Shown here: piece by piece, positions 46,171-58,900 of the stretch | How the letters are laid out: the number at the start of each line of letters is the position of its first letter | Numbering within the stretch: position 1 is the stretch's first letter | Assembly: GCF_022458985.1 (NCBI RefSeq) | Contig: NC_061785.1 | Coordinates: forward strand, 918,130-982,129 | Length of the DNA: 64,000 bases | DNA from: Mugil cephalus | Lineage: Eukaryota; Chordata; Actinopteri; Mugiliformes; Mugilidae | Direction: 5' to 3' | Notes under the pieces: generated by a model | Seen by the model: only the letters and a program-made list of their open reading frames with translations | What the model was told of the DNA's origin: nothing | Database searches by the model: none | Translations under genes and position numbers: made by a program

Positions 46171-47300
46171 GTGTCCCCTTTAAGGAGACTCATTACAGAT
46201 ACAGGACACAGCCAGCTAAAAGCTAACCTTACCTGGACTAAGGAAGCGGAAGAGGGCTTCATCACCTTAAAACAACAGCTAGCACAGGCTAGCGAGCTTG
46301 CCGCTCCTGATTTGGGGAAAATGTTTGAACTTGATGTGAAAGAAAAATCTGGTTTTGTTAGCTCTGTACTGTGGCAGCCCGGAGCTCAAGGGAGGAGAGT
46401 GTTATGCTGTTATAGCACTAAATTAGAACCAGTGGAAAAAGGCCATCCTACTTGCACCAGAGCCTTATGTGCTATAGCTAAAGCGCTAAAAGGGACAGCT
46501 CACATCACATGAGGACAGGACATCACAGTACACACAAACCACGCGGTAACGAGCTACATTTCCAGCCCAAAGTTTACCCTGAGCCAACAAAGGACCAGTA
46601 GAATGCAGGAGATATTGCTTCAGCCAAATATGCATTATGTCAGTTCAGAAAAAAAAAATGGCTGCTCCTATAACCAGTGAAATACCTCATGAATGTGAAA
46701 CCCTGGTTAGAGAAGAAATTAACATCTTTCCCAACATAGTCACAGATGCGATAGCTGATGCCGACAATCTTTTTACAGATGGTCATAGTCATGTCATACC
46801 ATGAGGAGGCATAATTGCCTCCTATGCTGTAGTCGGCAGGAAGACCTCTCCGATAAAAGAACACATGTGGATCACCTTAGAAGCAGATATACTACCACCT
46901 CCAGCTTCCGCACAATTAGCAGAAATTATAGCTATAACTCGAGCATGTGAACTAAGTGAGGGAAAGGAAGTGAATATCTACACCGACTCCGCTTATGCTG
47001 TGAAAGTGGTACACGTAGATCTTAAACAATGGATGAGAACAGATTTCCTCACCAGTACGGGCAAACCTGTGAAACACATGATTCAATTGATAAAGTTACA
47101 AGAAGCTCTCTCCAAACCCCGCAAGGCGACAATTATAAAATGTTCAGGACACCAAACAGGGACAGGTATGACAGCACTAGGCAACAATGCAACTGATGCA
47201 GCAGCTAAAAAGTTGGCCGGCTATGAAGAAAAACTCAACAAAACTTTACAAATGGTCTTAAAAGGAATGAAGGAAGAAAGCAATGAGACTATGGAACAGA
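46171..47300 (+). pseudogene. RT connection and RNase H region, frame-broken
   Basis: The connection segment (46171-46512) ends in a stop. RNase H follows with its first catalytic Asp (LFTDG, near 46775) cut off by a TGA, and the remainder in the frame starting at 46865: AQLAEIIAI (Glu), YTDSAYAV (Asp) and NNATDAAAK (Asp). All four acidic positions are still recognisable, although the frame is interrupted by the stop and a shift at 46770-46865. Confidence 0.8.
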
Positions 47301-48396
47301 AAGTCATTAGTGAAGTGTTGAGTATGCAAGCTGAAGCAGCCCCTCATGAGAAACAGGCGTGGGTTGAAAAAGGTGCCAGTAAATGTAAAATAACGGGCAT
47401 ATGGAGGTCACATGATGGGAGAATTGTCACCTCCTCTACCTTACTGATAATGTCATGTGAAGAGGGACATAAAAGGGGACATCAATCAGGAAGAAGGCTT
47501 ACTGAAATGATAGGGCAAAAGTGGTGGCATGCCTTTCTATCAGAAGTGTGTAAATATTTTGTAGATACATGTTCCAGTTGCTCCAAGTTTAACCCCCGAG
47601 CAACTCTCAAACAGACCATGGCAAGAAGTGGTGATTGACTTCACGGACATGGGAATTAATCAGAGAGTAGATATTTGCTTGTTTGTGTTGATACTTTTAC
47701 TAGATGGGTGGAAGCTAAACCCACCAGAACTGAAACAGCTCAAGAGGTCATAAATTGGTTGATATATGACCTAATACCTCGCTACGGGGTCCCAGAACGT
47801 ATCCGTTCTGATAATGGGACCCACTTTACTGCGGAGTCCTTGAAAGAAGTCGAAGAGTACTTTGGAATCCAACACCGCTTTGGGTCGGCCTACCACCCGA
47901 CCTCCCAGGGGCAGGTGGAAAGAGCAAATCAATAAACTACAGTTGGCCAAAATATGCGATGAAACAAAGCTGAAATGGACAGAGGCTCTACCTCTGGTCC
48001 TATTTTCATTGAGATCAAGTCCAGGCCACTCAGGAGAAAGAGATAGCCAACTACGTGAAACAGCTGCAGGAAGCTGTGAAGTTTTTGTCTCCCTACGTAC
48101 AGGAAATCCTTATAAAGGAGCCCAGTGGAGCTACACCGGAGGAGATAAAAGAAGGAGAGTGGATTTACAGAAGAGTGTTCCACAGGACGTGGGAGGAGCC
48201 AAGGTGGATCGGCCCGTTCAAGGTAGTATCATCAACCACATACGGTGTGAGAGTCTGGCTGGATGAAGAGCAGACTAAGGTAAGTAAATATTGCCCCAAA
48301 ACACACTGTAGAAAAGGACAGCCGTCCACAGAGAGAAACCTTAGAGAAATCAGAAAGCACCTAAGGGACATAGGCGAAGAGACAGAGGGAGAATAA
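47300..48396 (+). pseudogene. Retroviral integrase, frame-broken
   Basis: The HHCC zinc-binding motif is visible (HKRGHQS, then CSSCSKF near 47575). A shift at about 47600-47675 leads to the catalytic core: [19 protein letters not shown] and [13 protein letters not shown] with its D, D and E residues. The frame stops at 47933, and a deletion plus frame change precede the C-terminal SH3-like part (GEWIYRRVFHRTWEEPRWIG, 48055-48396), which ends at a natural-looking stop. Confidence 0.85.
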
Positions 48397-48420
48397 GATG
48401 TTGACCTACGGTCATGGCTT

Positions 48421-49246
48421 ACACTGGCCTGTTTGACAGCGGTGGAGATGATAAGGATTACATACTCACAGGAGCTGCTGCGTCTCAACCTCAGTCCGGC
48501 TCTGTTCTCCCCCGACTCTCTTCCTGGGAAGATTCAGAAGCTGACATTCGAGTCGGATAAGTCCAAACCAAACAGAACCTGCACAAGGCGACCAGATGGA
48601 GGAAAAGGAAGGGAGGTATCAGAGCACGACTTTGACGAGCAACAGGTAAACAGCTGACTCTGCCTGCAGTCATCCTCGTCAATGTCTGCTCACTAAGGAA
48701 TAAATTGGACGAACTTCAGGCTAATGTGAGCCGTCTGCTTAGTACAGGAATGCGTCCATTCTGGCATTTACTGGGACTTGGATTAATCATGGCGACGACA
48801 ACAAAGCGCTGCACATCGATGTAGTCGAGCGCAATAGTGACGTCACCAGTAAATAACATGGCGGTGGTGTGTGTTTCTATATCAACCCCCGGTGGTGCTC
48901 CGCTGTCCACGTCAGAGAGAAGCTGTGCACCCTAGATATTGAGCTCCTGGCTCTGTCTCTTCATCCTTTTTACCTTCCCAGAGAGTTCCCTCAACTCTTC
49001 TTTGTCCTGGTTTACATACACCCCAAAGCTAACTCCACCTCAGCAACTGATCTCATCAAGAGCTCCCTGGACAAATTTGAACACTTATCCCCTGACTTGT
49101 CTAGTTTAGTTATATATTGAATATTTATCTTTTGGACTGACGGGAGAGCTGTACCTCTTTTCGTTCGTTACCATTTCGTTGTGCAAAGTATATTGTTATA
49201 TGCTACTGTTCAATGACAATAAAGACTCTACTCTAATCTAATCATC
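48421..49246 (+). mobile_element. L2-type LINE with internal deletion
   Basis: The 5' part (RITYSQELLRL near 48450 and NVCSLRNKLDELQ near 48690) is the start of an L2-type LINE ORF. The endonuclease continues after a short deletion and stop codons (VCFYINPRWCSAVHV, LVYIHPKANS, 48870-49050). Reverse transcriptase is missing entirely: the sequence jumps from LSPDLSSL to the family 3' end (CAATGACAATAAAG then a TCTAATC tail, 49213-49246). It directly follows the retroviral integrase. Confidence 0.75.
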
Positions 49247-49693
49247 AGTGATGAATGGCATGCCTGCAAAGGGCAACTTGCCCAGTATGGGTATGATCTT
49301 TGAACTTTCTTGACTGAGAGACTGGTGCTCATACTCATCATATTGAGATCTTAAGATGATAGAGTGGCATCACTGGTTGGTGTGTTGGGCAGACTTTTCC
49401 GTGATGTGAAAAAACAAGTAAAGTAAAAATAAAATCTGACTCTCTACAATGTCTGCTGGCTGCTATGCATCTATGTCATGTCAGACTCATTAAAGCACTT
49501 ATGTTCTCTCCTGAGCAGGTCCAGAGCTTGTGTTTTACAAACTGTAACTTTGGATAAACATCACAACAAAATGTTTTGTGTTGAAATACATGAAGGAAAC
49601 ACTATCTCTTGACTTGTCTGTTTTTGTTAAGGTATTTATATCATCTGACAGTGTAATTACACTTAATGACATTTAATGAAACATTCGAATCAT
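49247..49693. other. Intergenic DNA, no gene recognised
   Basis: About 450 bp of AT-rich sequence between the LINE tail and the MITE. No exon, repeat or regulatory signal I can support. Confidence 0.5.
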
Positions 49694-50098
49694 TCCACTT
49701 TACTTGAATTCAAAGAAAACAGTTATGACACTGTTATAAACTGGTTTGACTATGTAATTACACTTAATGACATCTTAATGAAAAGGACAACATTTATGAC
49801 AATTGTATTGGTCTTGTGACAGCGTCAAAACCATCCATATATGACAGTGTAATGTCACGCTGAGGTATCAAGTTAAAGGTTTTCTTAAGTTTGACAGGTA
49901 GGTCTGCTATGACTTGACATAACAAGGACATCTCAAACAATGTCACCTTTGCATCAAAAGCCCTAACCCATGACTTAACAAATGACACTTAATGACAACT
50001 GTCATAAGTACTCATTAATGTTTATGACAGGAGTCACGTCATGGTTATGACAATGTTATGTCAGTGTTATGAACACCCATTCAAGTAGAGTGTTACCA
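49694..50098. mobile_element. MITE with TACTTGAAT-type inverted ends
   Basis: The left end CCACTTTACTTGAATTCAAAG and the reverse complement of the right end, GGTAACACTCTACTTGAATGG, align as imperfect terminal inverted repeats. ATGACA/TGTCAT phrases recur inside. It is related in its ends to the remnant at 37265-37910. No coding sequence. Confidence 0.55.
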
Positions 50099-50781
50099 TA
50101 TTTTTTTTCTAATATTTTGGAGAATTGTTCCTTGATGTTGTTGAAATTTGCATAAACGTTTCTGCTTTTGAGATGAATAATTGGCCCCTTGGTTTAATGT
50201 TCTGGTTGCACTGTTCTTCATAATAGTAATAGTAGTTACTGTTGATGCCTTCATTCATGTCAGTCAGAGCAGCTTCACTTCTTCATTGGTTTTTAACGTG
50301 ACAACAGTTTCACTGAGATAAATCTTTAACATCTTCGCATCAATCTGCCTTCGACTTTCATACATATCTTTAAATCTGACAGATGTCGTAATTATTTATT
50401 GGTTAAGACTGAACTGAGTTTCATTAAGATTAATGATTAAAAACCAAAGGTTGATTAATAACGATGATGAACATTGATTGATATAAAGGTGGAGTAGAGA
50501 CCAGAGTTCATTAATGTCTCATGTCCATTCAGACACAGGAGACACAGCACACAGTAAAACACAGCTTAACAAATAATATTCACTTCCATCAGTCCAGGAT
50601 TATCCAGATAGACGTTAGCATCAAAATCCACATGTTAGGAGATTATTTCACTACTTCTAAGATAAAACATATTCTGACATGAAACCACAGTCAGTGATTC
50701 ATCTGTGAACCACAGAGAATCCACCATCAACATTTAAACCAGAGTTGAAGCTGCTGTCACTTTAAAGACTCTCCTTCCTTC
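50099..50781. other. 3' flank of the NLR gene
   Basis: AT-rich sequence downstream of the NLR stop codon on the minus strand. It should contain the 3' untranslated region, but I could not fix a poly(A) site. Confidence 0.4.
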
Positions 50782-51311
50782 CTACAGAGAACACAGAGAC
50801 ACTGAGGAACCAGGCCCCACTGCAAATCCAGGAGAGAGAGGTTGAGTGAATGTGGTGTTGAAGGTGTGGAGGTGGATCAGTTTGTTAGAGGAGACTCTGT
50901 AGAAGGACAGAGTTCCAGCAGGACAGTCCACATACACTGAGACTCTGTGAGAGACAGAGGACGAGGGGACGGATGCTTCTCTGTTATTGTGCCAGACATG
51001 GTAACCACCACTATCCGAGCAGCTCAGACTCCAGGACTGATCATTCCATCCAAACACACAGTCATTCATGTCTCCTCTCCTACTGATTCCTCTGTAACTC
51101 ACTGATATATCAACATTTCCTCTCCACTCAACCTCCCAGTAACATCGACCAGTCACAACATTTCTACACAGCAGCTGAGGCCAGTAGTTAAATCTGTCTA
51201 GATGATCAGGATATGGCTGCTCCTCCTCCACACATGTCACCTTCCTGTTGTTGTCAGACAGTTTGAGTTTTCTACTGACTGAGATTGTGTCGACTTCAAG
51301 CTGACAGAAAT
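50782..51311 (-). CDS. B30.2 (PRY-SPRY) exon of the NLR gene
   Basis: The exon starts at an acceptor (CTCCATCAG) and is open for 176 codons to the gene's stop. PRY begins with LEVDTISVSRKLKLSDNN. SPRY has the hallmark GRCYWEVEW, a WSLSCSDSG segment in place of the usual WSL core, and the late VYVDCPAGTLSFYRVS and LHTFNTTFTQPLSPGF. It is about the usual 175-180 residues and shows no damage. The domain gives NLRs and fish TRIMs their variable binding surface. Confidence 0.9.
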
Positions 51312-51986
51312 CTGATGGAGAGAAAAAGGCACAACACAGCTGCAGTTTATCATGTGACACATCTGATGGATTTATTCTTTCTTTACTCACTGATCTGTTG
51401 TTCATTCATAGAAAGTTTAATGGTGATACTTTAGATCAGGATTCTCTTGTCAGTGATGATTAAATGAATAAATATCACAACTATCACCTTTGATTTTAAA
51501 CTGACAGTTTGTCATCATTAGTCAAACTTACACTTCCTCACATCAGGTTTTAACCACTGCTCTCCACCATGGTCCATCCTGGAGGAACAAACATACAATG
51601 ATTTTCATCCAACATCAGTCCCTGAAATATATATTTTTGTATTTTTTTTTTCAGCCATCCATTCAACAATAGTTGATGGTCACTGTTCAGTTCAATTCAA
51701 TCTGGATGAGAGTGAAGGAGGGACAGTGGAGAGTTTTGTGTCGGTGGGGGTGGACGAGTCTCCTCCATCGCATCCCTCGTACTTGGAAGAAGGTCGAGAA
51801 TTCCAGTATTTTGAGGAAGATGAGCATGAGGAAGTTGAGGCAGGGGCTCTAGGTGTACAGCCACACATGTTAGAGCCCTTGCCTCATGGCGGCCCAGCAG
51901 CAGCCAGAGTTGTGGAAGATGATGTTCATCCCCGTGACCACTGGGATGTTGGACAGGTACGAGTGGACAACTGGAGGAGGACATAC

Positions 51987-53915
51987 CTGAGAGTGTCCAG
52001 TCTCCAGAGTGGATCCTCCAGTCCAGCAGACAGCAGCTTCACTCCCTTGTCTCCTGGATGGTTGTAGCTCAGGTCCAGCTCTCTCAGATGGGAGGGGTTG
52101 GAGCTCAGAGCTGAGGCCAGAGAAGAACATCCTTCCTCTGTGATCAGACAACCTGACAGACTGGAGATAGAAACATATCAGAAACTCAAGAAGAAGAAGG
52201 AAAATCCTCCACATCTTGAACTTGTGCACCAACATGAACCTAAATCAGGATTTACTGATGAACAAGCAGCTGTATCTTGACCTGAGAGTTTCCAGTTTAC
52301 AGTGAGGACTCTCCAGTCCAGCAGACAGCAGCTTCACTCCTGAATCCTGCAGGTTGTTGTTACTCAGGTCCAGCTCTCTCAGACTGGAGGACTGGGCGCT
52401 GAGAACTGAGGACAGAGCTTCACAGCTTCTCTCTGAGAGGTTACAGCTGCTCAGCCTGAAACATTCAAGGTTCATGCTTAAGAATATTGATCTTAACATT
52501 AAATGTGTATCATGTCAACATTCCTTTTTCAGAGTTACCATCTACAACTACTAAAACACTTCCAGAAAATGGATTCTCCTAAAATCTCTGTGACATTAAA
52601 AGGATAAAAATTGTCCGTTCCCCTGAAATGACTTTGATTCTATTGTATTAAAATATTGTTCTGATTCACAAGTGAAGAATGTGAGAACTTCTCTTCAACA
52701 GTGAAACCCAGCTAAATGATCCATGAGGCCAGAGGAAACAGATCAGTTGGTCAAACTCCAAGCGTGACTTGAATGAATAAAGTCTTGGATAACTTGTAGT
52801 TTTCTACTTGTAAACTCAGACAAACCAAAGTTATTGTGTTTAGTCCTCAACTCCTCAGAGACTCTCTATCTTCAGGTGATCCACAACCATCCTGTAGTTA
52901 TGTTGCTATAGGTCTAGGCTGCTGGGGGACTTCCCATGATGCACCAGGGCCATATCCTCTCACATCTTCTTCGTGTTTCTGACCTGTGGAACTACATACA
53001 ACTTATCCATGGTCCTGGTCTCATCAACCTGTCCAGTCTTCATGACCTGCAGTCATCCACTCCTACTTGAATGCTTCATCCTCCAACCTGCCTATGATTC
53101 TATTATTCAAACATTATAGCAGCTAATTCACCTGTGATGGAACAACTGTCACTAAGAGTTGAATGTCCCTATGCTGCTGTTTATCCTCATAAGAGAAACT
53201 TTATGAGGTCACTGTTTACCCAACAAATGTTTCTACACTAATTATTTTCAATGGTTCCTCTATTGGCAGCTCCACTTTATTCAATAACAATGACTCACGT
53301 GACATCAATCACATATATCTTGTTCTCTTGTTTGTATCATGTTGATGCTTCATCAGATGTTTGTATTATCTTGTTCCTCCTCTCAATCTTTAGACAAATT
53401 GGATGCAACATTAATGTGAATATATGAATTACAAGGTTCATACCAACCTGAGAGTGTCCAGTCTCCAGAGTGGATCCTCCAGTCCAGCAGACAGCAGCTT
53501 CACTCCCTTGTCTCCTGGATGGTTGTAGCTCAGGTCCAGCTCTCTCAGATGGGAGGGGTTGGAGCTCAGAGCTGAGGACAGAGAAGAACATCCTTCCTCT
53601 GTGATCAGACAACCTGACAGACTGGAGATAGAAAAATGTCAGAAACTCAAGAAGAAAAAGGAAAATCCTCCACATGTTGAACTTGTACCAACATGAACCT
53701 AAATCAGGATTTAACTGATCAACAAGCAGCTGTATCCTGACCTGAGAGTTTCCAGTTTACAGTGAGGACTTTCCAGTCCAGCAGACAGCAACTTCACTCC
53801 TGAATCCTGCAGGTTGTTGTTACTCAGGTCCAGCTCTCTCAGACTGGAGGACTGGGAGCTGAGAACTGAGGACAGAGCTTCACAGCTTCTCTCCGAGAGC
53901 TTACAGCTGCTCAGT
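51987..53915 (-). CDS. Four LRR exons of the NLR gene
   Basis: Exons 53915-53742, 53621-53448, 52455-52282 and 52160-51987 are each exactly 174 bp (58 codons, same phase) and each encode one ribonuclease-inhibitor-type repeat pair, for example [20 protein letters not shown]. They fall into two near-identical pairs: exons 1 and 3 ([12 protein letters not shown]) and exons 2 and 4 ([12 protein letters not shown]). The intron inside each pair is nearly identical too, so the array grew by duplicating a two-exon unit. All four are undamaged. Confidence 0.92.
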
Positions 53916-53994
53916 CTGAAGAAGAATCAACATCAAATGTTCTATTTGTCATTTACTAAATGAATCATTTCAAATAGTTCCTAAATCCACCTAC

Positions 53995-55786
53995 AGAGCT
54001 TTGTTGGAGGCTTTGACCACTGGCAGCAGCCTCAGAAGAGCCTCCTCTGAAGCAGAGTATTTCTTCAGGTCAATCTCATCCAGATCTTCTCCTGATGACA
54101 GTAAGATGAAGCCCAGAGCTGACCACTGAGCAGGAGATAGTTTATCCGTGGAGAGACGTCCTGATCTCAGGGACTGTTGGATCTCCTCCACTAGAGAACC
54201 ATCATTCAGCTCATTCAGACAGTGGAACAGATTGATGCTTCTCTCTGCAGACACATTCTCACTGATCTTCTCCTTGATGTACTGGACTGTTTTCTGATTG
54301 GTCTGTGATCTACTTCCTGTCTGTGTCAGCAGGCCTCGTAGGAGAGTCTGATTGGTCTGCAGTGAAAGACCCAGGAGGAAGCGAAGGAACAAGTCCAGGT
54401 GTCCATTTGGACTCTGTAAGGCCTTGTCCACAGCACTCTGATGAAGATGTGTTAGTTTTTTAAATATTTTAGACCACAGAGATGTAGTTTGTTGTTCTTC
54501 CATCAGGTTGACTCCAGAGTTGATGAAGGTCAGATGGACATGAAGAGCAGCCAGAAACTCCTGAACGCTCAGATGGACGAAGCAGAACACCTTGTCCTGT
54601 ACAGGCCTCTCTCCTCTTTAAAGATCTGTGTGAACACTCCTGAGTACACTGAGGCTGCTCTGATATCGATGCCACACTCTGTCAGGTCTGATTCATAGAA
54701 GATCAGGTTTCCTTTCAGCAGCTGATCAAAAGCCAGTTTTCCCAGAGACTCAATCATCTTCCTGCTCTCTGGACTCCAGTGTGGATCCGCCTCAGCTCCT
54801 CCATCATACTTGACCTTCTTGACTTTGGCCTGAACCACCAGGAAGTGGATGTACATCTCAGTCAGGGTCTTGGGCAGCTCTCCTCCCTCTCTGGTTTCCA
54901 ACACATCCTCCAGAACTGTAGCAGTGATCCAGCAGAAGACTGGGATGTGACACATGATGTGGAGGCTTCGTGATGTCTTGATGTGGGAGATGATCCTGCC
55001 GGCCTGCTCCTCATCTCTGAACCTCTTCCTGAAAGTACTCCTCCTTCTGGGGGTCAGTGAACCCTCTGACCTCTGTCACCATGTCAACACACTCAGAGGG
55101 ATCTGATTGGCTGCTGCAGGTCGTGTGGTTATCCAGAGGCGAGCAGAGGGAAGCAGGTTCCCCTGATGAGGTTTGTCAGCAGCACATCCACTGAGGTGGA
55201 CTCTGTAACATCAGTCAGGATCTCAGTCTTGTGGAAGTCCAGAGGAAGTCGACACTCATCCAGACCGTCAAAGATGAACACAACCTGGAAGTCTTCAAGC
55301 TGCAGATTCCTGCTTCTTTGGTTTCAGTGAAGAAGTGATGAACAAGTTCCACCAAGCTGAACTTTCTGTCTTTCACCACATTCAGCTCTCTGAAAGTCAA
55401 TGGAAATATGACGAGGATGTCCTGGTTGGCTTTGTCTTCAGCCCAGTCCAGAGTGAACTTCTGTGTTAAGACTGTTTTCCCAATGCCAGCCACTCCCTTT
55501 GTCATCACTCTTCTGATTGGTCCATGTCTTTCAGGTGAGGCTTTAAAGAGGTCTTCTTGTCTGATGCTTGTTTCTGGTCTGTGTGGTTTCCTGGATGCTG
55601 TTTCAATCTGTCTGACCTCATGTTCATTATTGACCTCTGCAGTCCCTCCCTCTGTGATGTAGAGCTCTGTGTAGATCTCATTCAGAAGGGTTGAGTTTCC
55701 AGCTTTAGCAATCCCCTCAAACACACACTGGAACTTCTCCTTCAGACTAGATTTAACTTTACGTCCACACTCTGCAGCACCAGTTC
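53995..55786 (-). pseudogene. FISNA-NACHT exon of the NLR gene, four frameshifts
   Basis: A 1.79-kb exon, the usual size for this family. FISNA starts at about 55765 (SSLKEKFQCVFEGIAKAG). Walker A is GVAGIGKT near 55490, and Walker B is IFDGLDE, readable near 55255 only in a shifted frame. The winged-helix and helical parts lie at 54955-54570 and 54590-53995. The frame changes are one near 55310 (between GICSL and the next frame), a missing G in a G run near 55165, an extra T near 55035, and a missing base near 54600. Between them the sequence is clean and family-typical, with no other stop. The exon ends at a consensus donor after SNKAL. Confidence 0.88.
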
Positions 55787-55975
55787 CTGAACAAACAAGA
55801 AATGTAATTAGTCAGTGAACTCATTCATTTTTCATTCTGTTTTCAGTCCAGTGGAATTCATAGATCTGATTCAGATGTTTGCATCATATTAACATCAGAG
55901 TGTAGAAATGTAAACTTGTCCCATGTTTCCTCCATTTCCTCTTTCCATCCAGTTAAAGCAGTTAAATCCTCTTAC

Positions 55976-58900
55976 TGCTCTGCAGACAGTCAGCCAGCTC
56001 CTCCTGCTTCATTCTCCTCAGGAAGTTCACTGTCATCTTCACCAATAAATCTCTGCTGCTCCTGCTCTGCACTTCATCCTCATCCTCCAACACCTCCTCA
56101 TCCTCCCTCTGACTCTCTGAGCATTCTGGGTAATCTGGACTCACAACCTTCTGGATCTTCTTCAGCTCCTTCTTCATAAAACTGACCATGTTCTCCTCCA
56201 GCAGCTGGAACAGAATAATAATCTCCAGTCACGTTGATGTGAAAGGCTGCTTGTGATCAGCATGCAACATGAAAACTTCTCCAAGCAGAATGGTAGTTTG
56301 TGCTTGTTGAGGTTAGCAGTAGCAGCTGTGACTGAACATTTCCTCACCATGAATATGGAGTCCAGGTCTTTGTGATGCTGCTGCTCAAAACTGATGACTG
56401 GAAACCACTGAGATCTGCTGCTGAAGTCTGTGGAGAAACATCTTTCATTCAAACTCACTTCTTTAACAAACACACTTTGGTGATGATCATCATTTTATTG
56501 ATGCCACAAACACAAGATGAGAACAACAAACGCTGCTCTGATGACTGAATGTGGTGTTTAACAGAGGAAACTAAGCTACAGATAAACTCTGGACTAAAAC
56601 AAGACAGACTAATCAACACAACTGAATAATGATGAATAGATCTGTGTTCATTCTGACCCTGGATCAGCTGACTTCTGTCCATATTTGAAGTTAATAAGTC
56701 TTTCCATAGACCCATAGTCACTCTTCATGGACACAGTTGTGATTCCAGAGGGATCTGGTCTTTGCTGATGGATCCTGTTAAAACACAACCTGGATTAACA
56801 TTCTGAGTAAATTCTTTCTGGATTCTTCAGTTTTAATGTTAAATGTTTTGATGTGAAGCGCTTTGTTTGTTCAGATAAATGCTGTTTGTCTTACCCCGGA
56901 TCATCAGACTGGTGTCCATCTTTGAAGTTATAAGGTTGAATCATAGATCGGTCACTCTTCATGGACACACAGCTGTGTTCAGGAGAATCATGTTTCTGTC
57001 GAAGGATCCTCCTCCAAACACAGGATATAATATGTAAATACAATGTTTAATGTTGAATTCAAATAACAGGACAAGCTTCAGGAAACATGAATGAATATTT
57101 TCCAGCTCTAGATACTGTTCATAGTGTCTGCTGAGGACCAGGTTTTGGATGAGGAGATTAGTTTCCAGTATGTAGTCTATTCCAGGGATTCTTTCAAGAA
57201 AGAAGACATGATTTTTAAGAATGGAACCAAGTCCACCCTTCACAGAACAAATGAGTTGACACAGGAGGATGATAGAAACACCATCTGATGGATGAGTGTG
57301 TCTTTATGTCTCCTGCTGCTAGAATGTGTTCAATACTTGATGAAGCATCAGTTTAGATTTCTTACCCTGGATCAGCAGACTGCTGTCCATGTTTGGAGTC
57401 AACAGGTGGAGCCTTAGACCGCTCAGTCTCCATTGGACACAGCTGGATACAGGAGAGTCTTTGGTCTTCCTTTAAACACAGACACACATTTTAACAAGCT
57501 GACATGTTCCTTAGAAACAGCTCTGAACCAGTCATCACATGCTACATTATAAAGGCTTTCTATGAGACAACAATCAATCCTGGAAATGGAAGAATCATTT
57601 CTGTCAGTCACATCCTTCAATAGTGATGCTGTGGGGCTGCTTCTCAGCATCATGCTATGGAGACTGGTCAGAAGTGAAGGAAGGATGAATTCAGCCAAAT
57701 ACAGAGATGTCCTTGAAGAAACCTGAAACTGGGACCATGGTTCACCTTTCAGCTCCACAATGAGCCCAAACAAAGAGACAAGACAACACTGGAGTGTCTT
57801 CACACTCTACACTGACACTTAGACACTCAGAGCCAAACTGGAAGAGACCATTAGAACCATTTAAGATGAAACCTACAACACAGTAAAGTCTTCAGATAGT
57901 GAAGGCCTCTCAATACTTTCTACTATGTTATATTTTAAAATGGTGGAAGTTTGGAATCTGTGCATCCATGACATACACTGTTACCCAGAAAGTTGAAATA
58001 AAATTTTTTTTTGTTTCTGTTTTTTTTTTGTACCTCTCCTCAATAAATGATTGTGACAATGTGATTTGTATAAACAGGAATAAAAAGATAAATGTGTCTG
58101 AAAAACAATATGATTCCATCTTCATGGGCAACAATGCATTTAAGACAGCGCTCAAAGTTAGTGTTATGATGTTAAAGCGTTATAAATTTTAACAATGTGT
58201 TTCATTCATATGTGTTGTTCAGTGTCTTAAATCTGTTACAATAGAAAATAGTTCAAATTCTAAAATCCCCTTCACTGGGTCAAGATACTGCATTTAAAAT
58301 ACAATATTTTATTTTATTAAATCAGTGTATTAATAGTTATAATTGTTAAATTGTAAATTTATATTTTACATTTTTAGTTTTTCTGATACTATATCATTGA
58401 ATAATAAAAATAGTTAAACTTTGCGTGAAATCAAATATTTGTTGTAATGTCTACATCCAAATTATCAATAGAAGACCAGAAAGTGTTGTATTGATTTAAT
58501 AGTTGGGTCTTTAAATATGTTTCTATATCTGACGTACTGACTGTCTCTCTGACTCATGAATCTCTGTGTTGTTAGATCGACATGTTGAACATGAGGAAAT
58601 GACAGAAACTAAAATGCAGCCGAGTTTGATCCAAGTTGTCAGATCAGTTCTGACGATCCCTGCATATTTTAACCGTCATATGGACTCAGACTATAATTAC
58701 TTCACCTTAGAGCCACCAGGATTCAGTTTAATGCAATTCAACTAAACTTTGCTTGTACAGAGTCACTATTAGTATAAAAGTTTAGTGATTGTACAGAATG
58801 TTCATGAAGTTACTGGGATAAACAAAAGCATAAAGGAATAAAACTATGAGTGAACAGTGGTTCTATAGAGGTGAGTTAGCTGCTATAACACATGAATATA

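Larger units (their letters stand above)
41634..48400 (+). mobile_element. Endogenous retrovirus, class-I-like, env-less and defective
   Basis: The order is 5' LTR, proline-tRNA primer site, gag, protease, reverse transcriptase, RNase H and integrase, with no env and no 3' LTR. The primer site and the integrase and RT motifs place it with gamma/epsilon-like (ERV1) retroviruses of fish. The pol region is split over at least five frames with in-frame stops, so no polyprotein can be made. The retroviral homology ends at about 48400, right after the integrase C-terminus, and L2-type LINE sequence begins within about 20-30 bp. No second LTR is visible to the right, so the 3' end was probably lost by deletion rather than by simple insertion. 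Confidence 0.88.

Noticed and set aside
51697..51984. 95-codon minus-strand frame between the last LRR exon and the B30.2 exon
   Set aside because: It lies in an intron. The donor at 51987 and the 48-bp exon at 51579-51532 join in phase without it, and the peptide is low-complexity Pro/His text.
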